Below, piece after piece: positions 1 through 14,100 of a stretch of 64,000 bases of DNA. The position numbers and the translations under genes are program-made. The notes beneath the pieces are model-generated. The model was not told the origin of the DNA. It searched no databases and was given only the letters and a program-made list of their open reading frames with translations. Numbering within the stretch: the first letter of the stretch is position 1; every line of letters starts with the position of its first letter. This DNA comes from Sporodiniella umbellata. Its lineage: Eukaryota; Mucoromycota; Mucoromycetes; Mucorales; Rhizopodaceae. The stretch is taken from assembly GCA_025677835.1 (NCBI GenBank), contig JAIXMR010000072.1:62001-126000 (forward strand), written 5' to 3'.

Positions 1-1230
1 ACGCATAAGCACTAAAGTTTGCTCATATACCAAAAAATTGAGGGAATGAATAGGAAAGGCACGTATCAAGGTAACTGTGATACCTTTATAAAAGCCTGCC
101 AGCCCGCCTTTTCTATAAATATCTTGAATACAGTTTTTAGTGCTTCCATATTTTGGTCTAGTTTGTAGGATTTCTTTCTGTATTAGGCTTTTTACAAGGT
201 CTAAGGGAAATACTACAAGCCAACACATGATGCCACAAATACCGCCAGCTAGAAACTGTGTCCCTGGCCCTGCTGGTGTATTTCTTAATTTGCTTAAGGT
301 ATACTTGGTTGTCTCATAACCACCGAAATAAACGCCTGTCCCAATTGCATCTCTTGCTGTAGTTACACATTTTTTGTACGTTAATCCCTTGTTCTAAAAA
401 TTATGTATTCGCTTACCAAGGTGTAAACAAAATCCGTTGTATAGGCCTGTCAACCCTCTTTTCTTTAATATCTCCCTTGCTGAATACCAGCTTGATGTGG
501 AAGTATACACTGTTCTTTTGTGTAGCTTGCAAGGAACAGAGTCTTTAGATACCGGCGGAATAGCTGTAGGGGTTACAGGGAGACCAGCACCAACTGTTCG
601 GTTTATTGTTGATTTCAGTTCATTTGTAGGACGTATGACAGCTAAATCTCCTGTGGATATGCTACTGGCCTGCAGTAAATATTCCAGTTGTTTTTGTATT
701 TTTACTAGTTCGAAAGGGCAACTCAGGGCAGCGATAAATGCCCCACTTATAGAACCGGCTGTTGTAGAAACAATCATTGTTGACATCATACTGTTTTGAT
801 CAAAAATGTTTGGATGTTGCTTTTTGGCGAACAATTTGGAGCGTTCATATACTGAAAACGAAATGGATTTAATAATACTGACAGTGATTAAGGGTGGAAT
901 GACGCCTTATACCGAAAATAAGAGAACAAAGTAAAAGCAAGTTAATATACCGTGTTCTGTGCGCTATTGAGTATAATAATACCTCTAAAAAAACCTCGAA
1001 CGCCCTCTTCTTTGTATGTTTGCTTGACGCAGGCAGTTATAGAGTTGTAGTGTTGGGTTTGAAGCCTAGTTTTTACAGAGTCAAACTAAATGGTCAAATG
1101 GGGAATTCTACGGTCAGCAAAAAAAAACGAAAATGTTGTACGTTTTTGTCTTTTTTTTACGGGATAGCCTGATATCACACCAACAATAGCTGCTGAAGAG
1201 GCAGCGATAACTGTTTTGTTAGCTAGAAAC
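1..1230 (-). CDS. Mitochondrial carrier family protein (SLC25 type), 3' end cut by window edge
   Basis: This is an inner-membrane mitochondrial solute carrier. All three Px[DE]xx[KR] signatures are visible: PFDSVKTRLQTQ in repeat 1, CPFELVKIQKQLE in repeat 2 and FPLDLVKSLIQKE in repeat 3. I infer exons 1230-1161, 1085-993, 905-417 and 356-<1. Each junction restores carrier sequence, for example FFRG|VIPPLITVS and LHLA|RDAIGTGVYFGGYE. The matrix loop of repeat 2 carries an extra, poorly conserved stretch of roughly 50 residues. The start exon was not found: the reading runs up to an acceptor-like site near 1231 with no in-frame ATG. The last residues lie beyond position 1. Substrate is unknown. 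The family is clear; the exact exon 1 boundary is not. Confidence 0.85.
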
Positions 1231-4055
1231 TGGAATATGAGAAATGAATAAAGCTTAAGTAAACATTGAAGCCTTACTCCACAAAAGTTCTTTATTCAAG
1301 AATGGAATGTGTGAGGGATGTGAAGTCCTGTCTGTATTGTTTCCATTCAACATTTTAACAAGTAAAAAAGGGAAGGAGCAAAATTTCAACTAGAGTAATG
1401 ATTTAGACAAACTTTCCACCAATTAAATGCGAATAGATACTGGAGTGAATTTTCCAAAAAAAGGATATATCTATCCCTTTTGGGCTGCTGATCTGAGAGT
1501 CTAACATTCCCTCATTAGGAAGAAGCATAGTCAGGCTTGTGGAGCTTGGTACTTTTTCAAAAATAATTGGTCGAAAGCCATAAATAAATGTCCGCTTTGG
1601 AAAGAAACGTCATAAGTTTACTTATGTTACAGCCCTCCAATTGAAGAAGTCAAGTGTAAGCCATATTTTTGTTTTCGTAAAACCAATATCAAAAAAGCCT
1701 TTCTTCAATCCGTTTCATAAGAAGTCTTTTTTTTTAAAGCACATACAATCACTCTTTCAAGGGCTATTAGGTAGGTACATTTAGTTTTAACCAAACAATT
1801 TTCTATACTAAGGTGGACCTGTCCGCATTTTCAGGCGCACCTTCTTCAACTATAATTGTTAATTTTGAATCGTACCAAGGTGCTCTTTTTTGTGTTTCAA
1901 AAACAGAGTTTTCTGTGTCTTTTTCCTGTAGGTATATAATGTTGTTTCTCAAAAGTACCCGAGTTTCTACTCCAATAAGCACAATTTTTTATTTGCTGTA
2001 TTGGTACAGTCAATATCATTACTTTAATGTGCTTTTGACTTCGCCAATGCAGTAACGATTAAATTTTTTTATAAGTATTCCAACAAAAAGATGTGTTCCT
2101 ATAGCAAACCTTTCCTTTGTTTCTTTATTTGATTCGTGAGCTGTTTACGTTTCGTGTTATGTATTGTCTTTAATCAACTCTCTAGCTTAGTTTTTAGAAC
2201 TGGCCAATATGAGGATATGGGGCTTGAAGCCACTTAGAATTTCTTTAGTATAGAAAAATTATATCCCATCATATTACTTGACCAGTATTGAATCCTAGTC
2301 TTGACACGATATTGCTGCATATCAACAGGGTTGCTTTGGATTAATACTGATATTTTTTTTAGACAAAAAGAGTCAAAATAACAATACATCTTTCAGCTTT
2401 AGTAACAAATCGTGTTCCATAAAACATATATTGATGGATGTTAAGAGTATAATAAAAAATTTACATATATTGACCTATAGCCAAGTAGAAGCGTAAAGTT
2501 AAAATAATGCAACTTCAGGAGCATGCAAAACATGCTTAGAGTACTTCTCAATAGTATGAATCTGTATATTGTACCGTTTCCGCAACTATTTTTGAGTGCG
2601 CTATTTTTTAGTAAATTGTGCGCTAATTTTCTTGTAGTTTATATATGTATTTTGTTTTGGTAATTCCACAATAACCAACTTTATACAATTTTTGCTACAG
2701 TATTTTCAAAGATTGGTTGAGAGAACCAACGCAAATACCATAGTCATTGTTTTTGTAAAATAGCATTCTGTTTCACATTATAGTACCCATACGCGACACG
2801 CAAATCGACCCACTTGGTACTTGTTAAAAGACAAAAACTTTTTTTTTTATTGTATACTCAATCCCTATAAGGCAAAATCATTACTTGTCTGTAACCTTTA
2901 TCATTTTTACTTTAATTTTACTTGATTATTTGAAGACAGCCCTTATTCTCCGTCGTCAATTATCTATTTAGTTGTTCACTACCCTATCTTTTTATTTTTA
3001 CTTTGCCTTTGCGGTTTGATCTACACATACAATCTGGCGGTCACCACCAAACCTATTTCTATCTGATATTTGCAAGACAAGTTTGTATACAAAAATAAAT
3101 CTCTTATCAATTTACTACAAACAATGACATATACAATAGATGAATTTAATAAAAGTGGAAGTATAGTATTTTTTTGGTATCATTTAAATTTGACGGAGCC
3201 GAAATTCCTGACTAAGGGCTATACAGATTGAATTCGTTTTCAACAGAATATGTTTACTCACGAACTTTAGCACATTCTAGTATAGACTTGATAACTAGAG
3301 GGAGAAAAAGCAGAGTACATTTGGACATCGAGAAATGCTCATAATAATTGCTGCTCCTCATCTAAAAAGTAAGACAAAACTGATTTTATGACATTTCTTC
3401 TAGTAAATAATACAAGTGTTAAACTACATTGAGGGATTAAGAGAGTTTTCTTAAACTTCATGTGCTAAACACTCAATGTCCCCTATGGAGCTGCTAAAAA
3501 ACGAACTGCCAAAGTAAAATGGCTATATCAACCATAGCACTCTAATCTACGCTAGCGAAAAGGATGAACACATATAGATATCAGCAATTAGTATTCACGG
3601 TCTATTTTTCTTTAATACAAACAACAAGCACTGCAGATTTTGAGTATAAAAAACAGTAAAGAGCTTTTGAAATATTTGCATGATATGAAGCATACTACCT
3701 GTTGTACACGAAGTTACATTAGCTGTGCCAATTTCCATGAATTTTTTATCTTTGAGTATTATTCAAGAAAAAAAATTCGAAACGCATATGTATTCCTTGC
3801 TAGTATATTGTTACAGAAACCTTTTTATGTCAATCTTGCCCTGTTAATTGCTAGTTTTACTCCTTACTCATGCAACTCCGCTAAATTTTTTACACAGTAC
3901 ATTTTTTGCAATTATTTGCAGTGAAGCAATAAAGAGCATTCAAACGAAAAAAAAAAGTGGAGAGTAGCTAAGAATGCTTTTTATTTTTAACTTTTTTTTT
4001 TATCTTTCTTTTCTTAAATATAGCTAAATCCTGAAACACTGAACCCTTTAGCCGT
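1231..4055. other. AT-rich intergenic region
   Basis: I see no supported gene in this 2.8-kb stretch. Short open frames at 1813-2055 and 3640-3924 lack good starts (the second opens on TTG) and have no recognisable domain. The one structured item is a degenerate repeat copy near 1525-1650, listed separately. Confidence 0.6.
1525..1650 (+). repeat. Diverged copy of the 19.7/22.3-kb repeat family
   Basis: About 80 bp here align by eye with the left member of the inverted repeat at 19648-19740: both contain GGCTT..., CAAAAA.AATTGG and AAATAAATG.CCGCTTT. The similarity also holds in one reading frame (GTFSKIIGRK here, GTFSKTIGLK there). This copy is interrupted by a stop codon, so it looks like a decayed former coding segment. 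Confidence 0.55.
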
Positions 4056-5120
4056 ATGTTAAACGAAGCCGCTGACGAAATAGAATACCAAAAGCTTTTA
4101 TCCGCATGGGACTTATTGAGCGCTTCAAACAAACCAGACTCTTTTATGCAGCTTTTTTTAAGCTACCTTGATCAAATATGGATCGACTCTCAAAATATGC
4201 TACAATGTGCTCAATACTGGCAGACAATACCGACTGAAACAGCTGAGTTTTCTGATGCAGCACATACAATGAATTCCCTTGGCCTACATTTAATGAGAAA
4301 GTCTCTCCAAACACGACAAGAGCTTTCAGCATTGTCTTTTAACGCTGAATTTGATGACAAAGACACTTTTTACAGTGCATCTTCTTACTCAAAGCATGAA
4401 AAGATGATGGAAACCCTTTGCAAAAGTCCTTCAGAGTCGATAAAAGCTATGAATTTGGAGCTTCCTCTAAATAGATCAAGGTCGTTTATTCGTTTAATGA
4501 GATCCCCTTCAGCCCCTAATCAAAGGCGCAGTGAGCTTTACTACAGTTTTCAAGATGTTCTTCCCGAATGCCAATATAACAAGTATCCTCTTGAAAACGT
4601 GAACGAAAGGTGCAAGGTTTGTAAAGGACATTCTCCGTTCAAAAAGTCGTATTCTTTTGAGAACTTTCAAACTACAGATGATGTCCGAAGCGATAGTAGC
4701 TCAGATGTTTACCTGAATGAGAAAGAATACATTGAAAAAAAGCCAGTGGCCACACAGAGACAATCTTCTCCTCTGGCTGAAAAATATTCAGCATATTCTG
4801 ACGAAAAATTCGTAAACCTCAATCCGGTGGACAAGACAGATACATTTACCAGCGACTCAAAAACATGCACTGTATCGGCTCTTGAAGAAGATGTCTACAC
4901 GATTGACTCATCATTTACCGAAAATACTTTTAATGGGACAACTGAAGCAAAAATACAAAGATCCCCTGTTTCTGCTTACAGAGTCATCTCAAATTCGATA
5001 TTTCAACCTTTGCTAAATATAAAACTGTCATTTAAAAAAAGAAGTTCTAAAGTTGACGCCAGCGACAAACCAAAATCGCGAGCCAGAAGATTTGTTTCAA
5101 AATTTCAAATAAAAAGATAG
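4056..5120 (+). CDS. Uncharacterised 354-residue protein
   Basis: I do not recognise this protein. It is a single open frame with an ATG preceded by T-rich sequence. The N-terminal ~95 residues look helical and globular (residues about 1-95). The middle is Ser/Asn-rich and probably disordered. One CxxC pair (CKVCKGH, near residue 186) is too isolated to call a zinc finger. The last ~30 residues are strongly basic, which could serve nucleic-acid or membrane contact. It converges on the Fmp27 gene with only about 31 bp between the stop codons, so the two transcripts must overlap at their 3' ends. It is probably a lineage-specific gene. An upstream exon cannot be excluded because an acceptor-like CCCTTTAG lies just before the ATG. 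Confidence 0.6.
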   Translation: MLNEAADEIEYQKLLSAWDLLSASNKPDSFMQLFLSYLDQIWIDSQNMLQCAQYWQTIPTETAEFSDAAHTMNSLGLHLMRKSLQTRQELSALSFNAEFDDKDTFYSASSYSKHEKMMETLCKSPSESIKAMNLELPLNRSRSFIRLMRSPSAPNQRRSELYYSFQDVLPECQYNKYPLENVNERCKVCKGHSPFKKSYSFENFQTTDDVRSDSSSDVYLNEKEYIEKKPVATQRQSSPLAEKYSAYSDEKFVNLNPVDKTDTFTSDSKTCTVSALEEDVYTIDSSFTENTFNGTTEAKIQRSPVSAYRVISNSIFQPLLNIKLSFKKRSSKVDASDKPKSRARRFVSKFQIKR

Positions 5121-5151
5121 TTTTTATTTTCAATATATACAAATAAATATT

Positions 5152-8100
5152 CTATTTTTTGTTGGACTCATTACTTTTGGACCACTGTGTTGGTCCATTA
5201 TAATACTTTCCAAGTAGTTCTCTACCTCTAGAAGTAAACTCTTCGTCGTCTCTAAAATGGTTAGAAGGTGTAGACAGTGGCCTAGACATTGAGCCTTTGG
5301 CTAGGGTATTCTGGGAGCCAACAGAAAATCGACGTTGGTTGTTATCCGAAGTTGACTTCTTTGACTCTGATGATGATGGCAGTGGGTTTTTTTTGGTTTT
5401 TTTCAGTCTGTTTTTAATTCTTAGTAAGGCTTCTTTTTCATTTGTCAATATCTGGTTATGCATGCTTACCTTGACCAAATATGTGATGGCTTAGAGTTGT
5501 GCTCTAAATGTTCAGAGTCCCACTCTTCGTGAGAGTGTGTGGAGTGTAGAGAAACCATATCTTCGTCTGAGGACCCTTCGCTGTCCTCCGAATGGCTTTC
5601 GTCGTGGTCTTCTAGTATACTTTTTGTTTTTACTGTTGGACCAATAAGATACCTGGAGCCGCTCACTGACGCGCTTTGCAATGTGATTTCTGAAATATTA
5701 TTGGGTTCTCGCGGGTGACGGCGTAACAGTTTCTCTTTCAATAGTGCTGTACTATTATGTAGTAAGGCAGCCTTCATAAAATCTATCGGTTGTTGTATTG
5801 AATATAAAGTTGCTTTGTAAAAACATAACTACAGTTCTGTAGATTACCTTTTTTGATGCTTGTCATCAACTCAAACCAAGACCAAGTTTCATTTCGAAAC
5901 TCAAGCGTAGGTTGCTCAAAAGCAAAGTCTCTCAAGTCCTCGATGTTTTTATCTTTAGGGCCCTATAGTATAGCTAGTTAGCAGTCTTTTCTATCCGAGC
6001 GAAATTGTAAAAAATTACTTGATAGCTAAGACAGTGTCTTGCACCAGGAATTTTGACCAATATAAAAGTGCGGTTACTTGAAGCTCGCTTTTTCATAACA
6101 GTTAAGTCGTCAGATGTTTTAAGCTTGGCATGCTTGTGTAAGTTTTGTTTTTTTGGTTTTCTGGGTTGTTTGAGTGATTGAATTGAGGATGTTTGGCCAT
6201 CGGCAAATGTATCAAACTCAATGTCGTCCTTGTTTGATATGGTTGATTCATTATTTTCGTTACCAAGTACCGTAGTAGGTGCACTTTCAGTACTTTTTGA
6301 TGAGGAGATTATTTTGGATGAATCCCTATCAGAGCTCAAAGCGGGCAAGGTGACAGTGGAAGTAGCAAGCTGTGAGTTGTCGAACTGAGTACTGAAGTCG
6401 TTTGTTGCCAGAGTAGGCGTTGATAAAGATGTTGGTAAGCCATTTTCCGACTGCTTCTGTCGCTTCTCAGGTGGAAAAAGATAATAAGCCAAGGCTTTAC
6501 CAAAACTGTAAGTCATTTGTAAACGTAGGGGGTGCAGGTTTGTTTCCAGATGTTGGACAATTGGTATACCTCCTACGGGAGCCAAAGTCACAAAATAGCA
6601 ACGCAGCATTTTGTGTCGTGAGAAATCGTAGGGTTTTCTGGGGTCAAAATAAGGACCCAAAACATCTGCAAACACTGGAGAGGGCGAGGTGTTTTTTACT
6701 TGCGCAATGTCTACTTCAAATGTATTGATAGCCGAATGATCTTCTTTACTGATAAATATGTAGTTTGTGTTGGTAAGTGTGCATTCACAAAGAGGTACTT
6801 TCCCACTGGAAAGCATTTCCCAAACAAGTTTTTCAATAGAGCAAACTAATTTTAGGTTTGTCTTGGGCTCATTGTAGTCGTTCCTTTGGTTACTTTGGAT
6901 TAGTTTGATAGCTTCCATCCCCAAGTATAGCTCCTCCAGTGTATCAAACAAGCTTAGTCTTATAGATTTGAACTCCTCAATTCGCTTTTCATCCAGAAAT
7001 GCTATATTATGTCGGTACTGGTCGCGAGCATAGTTTAGTTGGCGAACGGTGTTTTGCAGCTCCACGATCTTTTCTGTAATTTCAAACAAACTGGATCGGT
7101 CTGCAGCCATCATAATCTCACGCAGTCTTGCCAGCCTTTCTTGCTTTGCAGGCTCTTTGTAAATAAGAAGATCTGTAGCAACCTGGTAAACAGCGTTGTA
7201 TTGAGACGAATCTGCGGTTAGCTGGAATTTCGGGAAACTGAGTTGTACTGAGTCACAACGCTCCTCAAATGGATGAATTCGAGAAAAGGCGCCTGAATTG
7301 GCCTTCAGTCTTAGCTGATTGTACTTGTCATACTGGAGAGTAGCTGAAATACGATCACCAATTCTTTGAAACTGATCAGAGACATTGACAGAGCTTATAA
7401 GAGCCTCTGGAGGAATCCAAGCAAGCCAATGGTCGTTCTCCTTGGCACCATAATGATTATCTAATAAAAGATCAACGCTATCAAACTGCTCTTTTTTAGC
7501 TACAAAAAACTGTAGCTTGTCCAAGCTTGCTATTGTTCGATGCTTGACCGATCCTATATCAGCGTCAAGTTCGCTCTTGTCAACAATGTTGAATCCTTTG
7601 ACTTGTATTCTTTCGTTTGCTACAAGTACAATGTTGTCAGGAGCAAGATCGCTTTGTAAACTGATTTGTGGATTTAGTAGATCGATTAGATAACTGCTTT
7701 TCATAGAATAGTTGGTAGGAATGCTTTTTGCCTGCATTTCTGGATTGTTAATATTTTCGCTGCGAGACATATCAACGTCATCTAAATCAGATTCTCCTAT
7801 CATGCTTTCCTCCTCTTCTGTCTCATTGGGAGCATAGAATTTTGTGTTCTTTTCCGCTAGCAGCTTCCCAATTAGATCTTGTACCATTGCTGAGTCCATT
7901 CCTCCCTCATTGTCTAAAACGAACTGATCTTCACTACCAGCCTCTTTTAGTTGTGTGGCATCGACTAAGTCTCTTAAAAACTTGATAGTACGCGAGGTCA
8001 TGTAGTAAGAAAATGCACGTCTGTATTCGCGAAGATCCATGGCGTGATACAAAATATTTCTTACTGAGTTATTCCATAGGATTTGAGGGTTGTGCGCAAT

Positions 8101-11100
8101 ACATCGAACCTTGAAGTGTCCCAAATGTGTTTCCCAGTGTCTCAAAGAATCTTCTCCGAATATCAATGAATTTGAGTGAGCGCTTATGTTGCTATCTCTA
8201 GCAGAACTAGTAGTAGATTGCAATGATGTTTCCCTAATGTATTTTTGAAGCAGTTCTCTTTTTTCATACAAAACTCTTGTTTTTTCTACAATTTGCTCAG
8301 ACTGTGTTTTTGTAAAGGATAAAAATTATTAGAGTTAGCTTTTTAGAAGGAGAAAAAAAGCTTACCACTTCGTCTAAAGATTTGTCTGCACCAGGCTGCT
8401 TTCTTTTCATTTCGTTACTGTAAAGACGAGCTTGATGCTTTCGCACCTGAACGTCTATGTTATTTTTTCTTTCTTGAAGTAAAGAAACTTGCATTTCGCG
8501 GGTTTCTAATAGAACGTGTCAAGATAACTTTCGCCTTCTTTTTTGCTAAAAAAAAAAAAAAAAGTACTTACTCATTGCAGTTCCAAGAATACAATCATGT
8601 GTTTCATGTAAATATTTGCATGTTTTGAGCTCATCTCGATTGTTTTGCCGAATATAGTAAAAGTAAGGTGCAAAGGCAAAAGGGATAACTTGAACGATAG
8701 GCGAAATATTTGGTGTATCGCTATTAAGCTCAATGAAATCGTCCAAGTCCACCCATTCAGATGACTCGGGATCTGCCTCACGCTGGAAATTTAGCCCTTC
8801 CATCATATCAGGTACATCATCGCTGTCACTATTTCCAAATATGTCAGAGTCTGCTGAAGGCTCTAAAGAGTTATGTATAGACCCAGCATTAGATGTCTCT
8901 ATGTTGTCGCCATCGGTGTACTGAGCTCTCACAGCACGAATGTCTATGTTTTTCAGTTGAACCTCTGCCTCTTGGATCGGCCAATTGGCTTTGATTTGTT
9001 TTTGGTCTGCCTTGTAGTTAGAAACATTTATGATTTCTTTACGCTGGTGAATATCTAAACTGAAACCCTTTACAAATCCCTTTAGCCCTACAGAATCGCC
9101 TAGTTCTTGCACTGTAACATTATTTGCTTCTACGCTTTCGTCTTTGACAAAACAGCCAATTGTGAGTGGATTGATAACAATTTTGTATTTCAATGTGCTC
9201 ATGTGTTTTCCAAACTTTTTTGATGGCCTTGTGTCAAGCCTAGGGAACAGTGGTCCATTTCTTAAAGGGTAGCCCATAGCGCCACCAAAAAGCCTTACCC
9301 AAGATACAAAATGATCTAGAAAGCCAGGCGATAAGTGCATAGAATTGCCAATAACATGAGTCACGTCGCTTTCAGAATTTGCTACGTCTATTTTTATGAT
9401 ACTAATCGAAAAATGAATGAAATCAGATCGAAACCCTTTATAAGCATCGTAGTTCTACCAATTCGAAAAAAAAAGGAGGGGTTAAAACACTTCATACACT
9501 AAGTATATGTAAGTTACCTCTTCATGGACACTGTCTGGCGTTTTCATTCTCACATTGTAGTGTGGCGAAAAAGTGAGCAAGGTTAGCTTGTGTTCCTCAC
9601 GAACTTCAGGTGAAACATCAGTACTTTCACTACAAATATCGCAGCTACATGAGCGTTCTAATTGGCAACCAAGACCCATGCGAATTCCTCCAGTTAGCTT
9701 AAGGGCCACCTTTGTAAAGCATGACGCATCTTTTTTGTTTTCTGAAGATAAAGTAGAGTCCAAATCAGAGGAAGACAACGAAGATGATCGAGACTTAGGC
9801 AGCTGAATAGATACGGGCAAAATATAAGGGGCTATGAACCCACCGTCTACAAGGTTTGGCACACCAAATGCATAATCGCAACTAATTACTTGCATAAACT
9901 CACGCTCTGGGTTTTCGTATCCTAACAGCCAAATAACGTCATTTTTCCATACTTTTGCTAAACCAAAGCCCTTTTCGTTCATTTCATAAGGATTTCTAGA
10001 ACCTTTCATGACAATGGCCAAGTCCCCACCTCCAGCAAACGCTATCTTTGTGCGTGTGTGTATAATCAGCCTTATTTTATCCCAAATACCCACTTTTTCT
10101 GACGGGTCAACGGGAGGCTTTGTAAACGTTTCGAAAACTCGAGCAATATCTTGAATTGCAGGCTGGTAAGGAATAGACCAGCACAAATAAGAGAGGCCTG
10201 GAGTATGTACATCAATACTGACTGTTGAGAAAAATTTAAGTGGTGTACTGGTACGAGGAAATTGAGTTGTGTAAATAGATTCCTTTTTAGAGTCATTCGC
10301 AATATCTAATTTAATTATACGTGTGGCATCAAGATCGCCCAAAGTGTCTGCTACAGCGTAATTCCCAGATAAAGACCACGAATAGTTACTTTGTTGTTCC
10401 GGTGTGGTGGGTGGTACCAGAACCATAGGCAATGGATAATCGCGAACCTGAGCCCACGTGGCACCAGATTTCCAATCCAGGTGGAATGGCAAAAGTGTTG
10501 AGAGAGGAGTATCCAATGGCTGCCCTTTTCCAAGATCAAATATAAATTCTCGCGTTTTGTGCAAATCAAAGTCGGGACAACGAAAATCCAAGCACGTGTT
10601 GAGGATAGTAATATCAAATAAAGGAGAATAGCGGGGAATTTGAACGACATCGATCAAAAAAAGGTCAGCATATTCGTGGGATTCTTTTTCTAGGTCCATT
10701 GCCTCATCGATTTGTCCAGGGAGAGCAGAATTTCGATAATCGGCAGATCGGATTTTTTCATATGCAGCTTTTTCGCTATGTAATGTTGTGTCTATGCGTT
10801 TCCTCCATGACTTTGAGTAATGCTGTTGAAGTCCCCTCAAGGCTTCAGTTACCCTGGCGTCGTTTTCTTTACTGGCCGAATCTGATATGAACGTTAGAAC
10901 ATGTATTTTATGCTTCTACCATTTTATCTTTACCAGATTTCCCTTCATCAGGCTGCTTCTTTGTGAGCGTCTTTGCTTTTAAGTCGAAAGCGTTTTGCAA
11001 AGCAATACGGTTTGTTTGCTCTTCGACTCCGCTTTTCCATATAGATCTAAGTTTTGCCTCAAAAGGATCGTCTTCTATCTGCACAGTAAATAGATCGCAT

Positions 11101-14100
11101 ACTAGTTGAAGGTTGGGCATCGATATGGGCTCTTTTTTTTCCATTGGAGCTATTTGCAAGAAAGGAATCCCCTTCAATAGCCGGGAGTGTATTGCTTTGA
11201 TTGCCTTGCTTAAATTTACAGCGTTGTCTAATACATGACAAATCTCATACTTGAAAGGTATACGGAAAAAGAATTTGGACATCGACACCTGATAATTTTT
11301 CGAGAGGGCTCCAGTTGAAGAATCAAGGCTTTTTTCTATCAAAAACTTCAAGGTATCCATTTCCAGTAGCTGTTCCCATTTTTGCTTTTCTTGGGTGGAT
11401 ACACCATAGACAGTTAGATTACGGATAGCAGTTGAAGGGACGCTTTCTTGCCCTGCTTTTCCTATCCATTCTGTTCTAAGACTATCTATACGTATATACA
11501 GTTTCGCATCTTCTGGCAAGTGAATGTAGACATCTGTGCGGTTAACTTGAAGTTGAAACTTGCCGATAGCCACAGGAGATGAAGAGCTTCCATCCTTGCT
11601 TTTTTTTTTTCGTTTGATTTCTTGAAACATGAGTTTTGCCGAAATTGTAGCGATCAACAATGCATAATGGCTTGATACTTTGTATTGTATTCCGATTTTT
11701 TTTACGACAACTGAAGGTGAAAGTACTACTTGACTATTTGTTTTTTTTATGCTGGTTCTGATATTTACATGAGGTATCCATAAAATAGCAAGATTTTTTT
11801 CGTCATTGCACTCTCCATCAAATAAGCGCTTTATAGCTATATGATCCAAAGAAGAGCGAAGAGACCCCAAAAGCGTACACCCTTGCTCATTGCCATCGCC
11901 CTCTCCGTCAGAATTATGTGCACTGCTCGCTGCTCCAAACCTAGCACTGTACCGATGCATTTGACGGTTAAGTGCGGACACGCGTGCCCCATTAAACAAA
12001 AAGGTGAAGCAATCTATAGATACAACAACATGAGCCAAAATGTCTTTATCAGGTGCGTTGTCAATGTGGCCACTAGGTGTAGGTCTTTGACCCTTTAGTC
12101 CTTCGTCAAAACCTTTTAATATCACAAGTGTTTCATTAATTTCGAACTGAAATCGGGTGGTTAGTATGTTTTGATACATAGCCTGGCTTTTCTTTTCTGA
12201 AGGCAATGCTTGACTCTTTTTAGATGGGAAAGCATTTTTGATTTCGTTTGTTATATCGTTGATCCAAAACTCCAGCTGGCTCTTTTTAGATTCTGAACAC
12301 AAGTCTAGGACACACTGATCGATAACAACTTTTAGGTCATGGTACTGCTCTCGAGAATTCCACGTAGGTCGAACCATCTGATGGATTTCGTCGGGTGAGC
12401 TGAAGAAGTTAACTTTGAGATTGGAAGTTATTGAGACTTCAATATCCTTGACCGAAAGTAGTGGTTTCTCGTGTTGTTTCTTTACGAACGCGTCTAGAGA
12501 GCTATGCTGTGCAATGAATCTCGAAGATACTTTATATCTCCACTGAACGGTATCAGACGCTCTTTGTTCGGTACTTGCTTCAGTTGGACGCCAGCTTCGT
12601 CTGAAAAGGTTTGTCCACGAAGGCCGTGTAGAAGAATGAACCCGCTGAACGGTGTTTGGGTCAGCAGCATGACCCTCGTTTATATGTCCTGTAGTAGTAC
12701 TCATTGTTGGCACCGTAGGCTCAGAAAAGTTGGAGATGATTGATACAGGGCGATTCTTTTCGGCAGTGTAGGTACCCGATATATCTAAACTTAGCTCTTT
12801 CCAGGATAAAAGACCTACACCTTTTTCCATACTACGAAAATAAACAGACGGGTATTCTACTACAACATTCAGATTTGTACGGGGTAAATTATGAACGGAT
12901 CCACCGTTCTTTTTGTGAGGTGAATTGGGTGATAGAGCATCGTGGTTGGGATGCAGCCTGGCAGAAAGCTTTTTTAACGTGCTCAGCTGTGAAATATCTA
13001 AAAATATCTTGGGCTGATCTAGATGAATAGAAATGTTCACAAACTGTTTGTTGGGTATCAGCTCCTCATTTTTGGAAAGATCTTCGGGTAGACCATCCAT
13101 TTTCTCATACTGTTTTTTTATCAATACAGATAAAGAAGCAGTTGAGTTGATTGTTATCTTTGGCACAGTGGCGACTTCTAAATGGCGGCTTTTTGTTACT
13201 AGGATTGTGTTGTCTACGATTGTCCATGATACGAGTTGCGTTGTACATTGTGCCTTGAGGTATGGCTCGACCTCAAAGACGCCATCCTCCATGTTTACGG
13301 CAAGACCCCCATCCTTTATACTGAGCACGCTGGTACACTCTTTGTTGTGCAGAATATCTAAAGTAGTATCTGTGATCGAAAGTGAGACTGTACGAAGTAG
13401 GCGAACGAAGCTAGGGCCCTTGTTTTCTTTCTTTTCGACAGGCGGTTTAGGCGGTGCAAGTGCTTTGACGGCCTTTGATAGTTCCAAAAGGCGATTAACG
13501 TTCAGCTTAAAGGTATCTACTATTGTATTGGCATTCACATCTTTCAGGGTGACACAGCCAGCCGAAAAGTGACATGAGACAGCAATGCGCACCCCCGAAG
13601 GCATAGTAACAATGTCCTCCGCTTTGTTCTCCGCAGACAGCTGCACGAGGGCAATTGGCCCTGTACTTATCACGATTTCAAAAAATTTCTCTTTAAACAG
13701 ATGCTGAGCACGTTTTATTGAGTGTCGCTGATGACTTGTATGAAGCGACGGACTTCTCTTGGGTAGATCTCTACTAGCCGATGAAGGAAGGTCGACTGCA
13801 GCAAACAATACCGAGCTGAAGTTTGTATTCTGGATTGTGAAAGAAGCTTGGTTTTCAATATCTAACTGAAAGCCATCCATTTCAAAGTCAACATAGTTGG
13901 CAAGTCCAGCCATAACAAACTGAGCCGGCAGAGCTGATATGTACTTGACAATTGATTTGAAGAGCGAAAAGGGATACCACCAAGGCATCAATGATAGCTG
14001 TTTATTGATTGCGCTCTGTGGCTGTGGCTTCTTCCTTGTACTCAAAGAGGCTAAATTATGCAACTGCAGGTGTACATCAGAGACAGTGATTGTAATGAAT

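Noticed and set aside
1813..2055. 80-codon plus-strand frame upstream of the orphan gene
   Set aside because: Starts at a non-ATG codon, Phe/Ser/Tyr-rich, no homology recognisable, no splice partners.
13033..13572. 179-codon plus-strand frame
   Set aside because: Shadow of the first exon of the Fmp27 gene.
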